8,438 nt of DNA from positions 1 to 8,438 of the forward strand of contig CAIXUF010001026.1 of the NCBI GenBank assembly GCA_903922535.1, written 5' to 3'. Made by a program: the position numbers and the translations under genes. Shown here one piece after another: positions 6,627-8,438 of this stretch. Positions within the stretch are counted from its first letter, which is position 1. Every line of letters begins with the position of its first letter. The notes beneath the pieces are model-generated. The model did no database searches. It worked only from the letters and a program-made list of their open reading frames with translations, and was not told the origin of the DNA. This stretch comes from Candidatus Hydrogenedentota bacterium (lineage in GTDB: Bacteria > Hydrogenedentota > Hydrogenedentia > Hydrogenedentiales > CAITNO01).

Positions 6627-6703
6627 CACGTTGGCGCGTTTCAAATGACGGCCAGAACGGGACCGTCCGCGTTGTGCCAGGAGATGGGAGACCGTCCCGC
6701 GCC

Positions 6704-7564
6704 CTATTCGGACGCGTGCAGGCAGGCCCGGATGCGGTGGCGGAAAAACAGCCACTCCATTTTCAGCGCGGCCCAGTACAGGTCACGCGGATAGGCGCGC
6801 AGTATCCACAGCGGCGCCCCGAGCAGTTTGGCCACCGCACGGAAGATGAGCTTCGTGACCGGCATGCCAAGCATCCGGTAGGCGCGCGCCCCGTCAATCG
6901 CCGTGGCGCGCACACGGCGTTCCACGCCCGCCCAGTCCGTGCTGAACCGGTGGGCCACGGAGACGGACGGAACAAACACAATCGACACACCCCGGCGGCG
7001 AAGCCGGTGGCAGAATTCAAAGTCCTCGGCCGCGCTGAGCCGCGCCTCGGTGAATCCGCCCGCCTCCAGATACAGGTCGCGCCGCATGAGGAAGAAGGCC
7101 GGGCCGATATAGTCGCGGCGGTAGGCATCACCGGTGACGAGCAGGTTGCGGTAGTGCAGGTACCGCTCCGCCGGCAGATGGAGCGATTCGGGATGAAGCG
7201 CGTAGGCGGCCACGTCGGCACGGTGCTTGTCGCGCGCCGCAAGCAGCCGCAGCAGCCAGTTCGATTCGGGAAAGGTGTCGTCGTCGGCGATCACGATGAG
7301 CCGGGCGCGCGCCATTTGCACACCCGTGTTGCGCGCCGGTCCGGGCCCGCGGTTTTCCGTGCGCGCATAACGAAGAACGGCGGGGTACAACTCGGCGTGG
7401 CGTGCCAGTATCGTGGGCGTGTCGTCCGACGACCCGTCGTCCACGCAGACCACCTCGTAGTCCACGCCCTTCTGGCACAGCACGGCCGCGAGGTGCTCTT
7501 TGAGCATCGCGCCGCGGTTGTGTGTCGCCACCACGACGCTCACCTGGGGTTCTCTGTCGGTCAT
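6704..7564 (-). CDS. Family 2 glycosyltransferase
   Basis: The 286-residue protein starts at the ATG ending at 7564, with GGAGG (complement of 7569-7573) 4 bases upstream. An earlier in-frame ATG at 7624 would add 20 residues unlike the family's N-terminus and is rejected. It has the GT-A order: VSVVVATHNRG (8-18), the nucleotide-sugar loop VDDGSSDDT (41-49), GPGPARNTG (73-81), the metal-binding ADDD (93-96), then AEDFEF (179-184) holding the likely catalytic acidic residue, and a C-terminal basic and aromatic segment (236-275) that may attach to the membrane. It should transfer a sugar from a nucleotide donor to a cell-surface glycan or lipid carrier; donor and acceptor are not readable. It is divergent from a second family 2 enzyme, which suggests part of a polysaccharide or lipopolysaccharide locus continuing to the right. 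Length is normal for a single-domain GT2. Confidence 0.9.
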   Translation of the reverse strand: MTDREPQVSVVVATHNRGAMLKEHLAAVLCQKGVDYEVVCVDDGSSDDTPTILARHAELYPAVLRYARTENRGPGPARNTGVQMARARLIVIADDDTFPESNWLLRLLAARDKHRADVAAYALHPESLHLPAERYLHYRNLLVTGDAYRRDYIGPAFFLMRRDLYLEAGGFTEARLSAAEDFEFCHRLRRRGVSIVFVPSVSVAHRFSTDWAGVERRVRATAIDGARAYRMLGMPVTKLIFRAVAKLLGAPLWILRAYPRDLYWAALKMEWLFFRHRIRACLHASE

Positions 7565-7595
7565 GCGTCCTCCATTAAAGTGCGCGCGTTGTGTG

Positions 7596-7624
7596 ATGAT
7601 AGAATAGCCGGGCGCGCCGCGCAA
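7596..7624 (-). promoter_or_regulatory. Candidate promoter of the - strand glycosyltransferase
   Basis: Read on the - strand: TTGCGC (complement of 7619-7624), a 17-base spacer and TATCAT (complement of 7596-7601). The -10 box matches TATAAT at 5 of 6 and the -35 box matches TTGACA at 3 of 6. The predicted start would leave a leader of about 25 bases containing the GGAGG. Confidence 0.35.
7597..7605 (+). promoter_or_regulatory. Candidate extended -10 promoter of the + strand glycosyltransferase
   Basis: TGATAGAAT matches the extended -10 form TGnTATAAT with one mismatch and lies 30 bases before the TTG start at 7636. No good -35 box is seen, which extended -10 promoters tolerate. It overlaps the -10 box proposed for the opposite strand. 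Confidence 0.35.
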
Positions 7625-7635
7625 GGAGAAATGTC

Positions 7636-8438
7636 TTGGAGGCTTCGCCGCAGGAGAGCGCCCCGCTGGTTTCAGTCATCGTCGCCCTGTGCGCCGACGA
7701 CCGGCCGGACCTGTTTCGCGACGCCTTGCACAGTGTTTTTCAGCAGTCCATGCCGAACTTGGAGTGCATTATCGCCGCGGACGGGCCGCTCACGCCGGCG
7801 TTGGAGGCGGTCATCGCCGAATGCGCCGCGAAAGAGCCCCGGCTGCGGCGCGTTGATCTTCCCGTGCGCTCGGGCCCGGCCGCGGCGCGCAACCGCGCCA
7901 TTGCGCAGGCGCGGGGCCTCCACACCGCCATCCTCGACGCGGACGATGTGGCGATGGAGGATCGTCTGCAACGGCAGTTGGACATGCTCGCGTCCGGCGG
8001 TGTGGACATCGCGGGCACGCGCTGTCAGACCTATGGAACAGGCAGAAGCGTGGTGGGCCGGCGCAAGGTGCCCGTGGGAGCGGCCGCCGTGCGGCGCAGC
8101 CTGTGGATGCGCAATCCGCTGGTGCATTCCTCCGTCATGACCAGGACGGCGCTCCTGCGCGACCACCCCTACCCCGAAAACATGCGCTACGGAGAGGACT
8201 ACAGGCTCTGGGTGACACTGGCGCGACTGGGTTTCCAAATCGACAACCATCCCGACGCACTGGTCCGCTATTTCGTGAACGACGCGCCCAAACCCCACGG
8301 CGGGCGCTGGGGGCGCTTCACCAGCGACGTGGTCACCCGCCTGCGCGCAGTACGGCTGCTGCCCCTGCCCCTCGCCCTGCTCTGCGCCCCCGCCGCCGTG
8401 CTCATCGCCGCCACCCGGCTGCTGCCCGATGCGGTTTG
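7636..8438 (+). CDS. Family 2 glycosyltransferase, cut by the window's right edge
   Basis: The open frame begins at TTG 7636 and continues without a stop to the window end (267 codons and two bases). AAGGAG (7623-7628) lies 7 bases before the TTG. An ATG at 7631 belongs to another frame giving an arginine-rich non-family sequence. The translation shows a GT-A fold: VSVIVAL (12-18), ADDRPDLFRDALHSVFQQS (20-38), AADGP (47-51), GPAAARNRAI (80-89), metal site LDADD (100-104), HSSVM (164-168) and GEDYRLW (186-192) with the probable catalytic ED pair. It is followed by a hydrophobic C-terminal segment (about 241-258), likely a membrane anchor. The HSSVM and GEDYRLW pattern is typical of glycosyltransferases of lipopolysaccharide and capsule loci. 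It is more diverged from the - strand enzyme than a recent duplicate would be. Sugar and acceptor are unknown; the C-terminus is missing. Confidence 0.88.
   Translation, partial: MEASPQESAPLVSVIVALCADDRPDLFRDALHSVFQQSMPNLECIIAADGPLTPALEAVIAECAAKEPRLRRVDLPVRSGPAAARNRAIAQARGLHTAILDADDVAMEDRLQRQLDMLASGGVDIAGTRCQTYGTGRSVVGRRKVPVGAAAVRRSLWMRNPLVHSSVMTRTALLRDHPYPENMRYGEDYRLWVTLARLGFQIDNHPDALVRYFVNDAPKPHGGRWGRFTSDVVTRLRAVRLLPLPLALLCAPAAVLIAATRLLPDAV

Noticed and set aside
6658..6699. An inverted repeat CGGGAC...GTCCCG as a terminator for the - strand glycosyltransferase.
   Set aside because: The stem is only 6 bp with a 30-base loop and no T run; it could be chance in GC-rich DNA.
7622..7624. A longer N-terminus for the - strand glycosyltransferase.
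   Set aside because: The extra 20 residues would be translated from the promoter region, and the ATG at 7564 has a strong GGAGG and the usual family start.
6617..8140. A 507-codon open frame on the + strand crossing both glycosyltransferases.
   Set aside because: Its first two thirds are antisense to the - strand GT2, and its last part is out of frame with the + strand GT2. The product is arginine- and histidine-rich without domains; the real frames carry all the GT2 motifs.

Overview
The window is GC-rich DNA, about 60-70% G+C in the coding parts. Every gene opens with a Shine-Dalgarno-type site, and TTG starts appear to be used. Two genes encode likely exported proteins (an isomerase-like TIM barrel and a large esterase) and one encodes a glycosidase-like protein. 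The gaps are long and filled with short repeats. This fits an uncultured, carbohydrate-degrading Gram-negative bacterium of the planctomycete / PVC / Hydrogenedentota type. That assignment is inference from gene style; no marker gene is present.

Layout on the + strand: a glycosidase-like protein (54-1457, possibly continuing left of the window); a 328-base gap with a 10-base tandem periodicity and a 14-bp palindrome; an exported sugar isomerase/epimerase-type TIM barrel (1786-2754); a 310-base gap with a G-rich 7-base repeat, two hairpins and a roughly 105-bp inverted-repeat element; a 783-residue esterase with two alpha/beta-hydrolase domains, of which only the first has a visible triad (3065-5416); then, 42 bases on, an open frame joining a DUF2442 domain to a calcineurin-like metallophosphoesterase (5459-6592). 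A 111-base gap with a strong hairpin separates this from a convergent family 2 glycosyltransferase on the - strand (6704-7564). A second family 2 glycosyltransferase diverges from it and runs off the right edge (7636 onward).

The left two thirds reads as saccharide breakdown: glycosidase-like, isomerase-like and deacetylase-like proteins, at least two of them probably exported. The right third reads as cell-surface glycan synthesis from a shared divergent promoter. The most unusual point is the DUF2442-phosphoesterase frame. The phosphoesterase half keeps its own strong ribosome site and TTG start, and the DUF2442 half is clearly less GC-rich. I see no CRISPR array, tRNA, rRNA, transposase or complete defence system.
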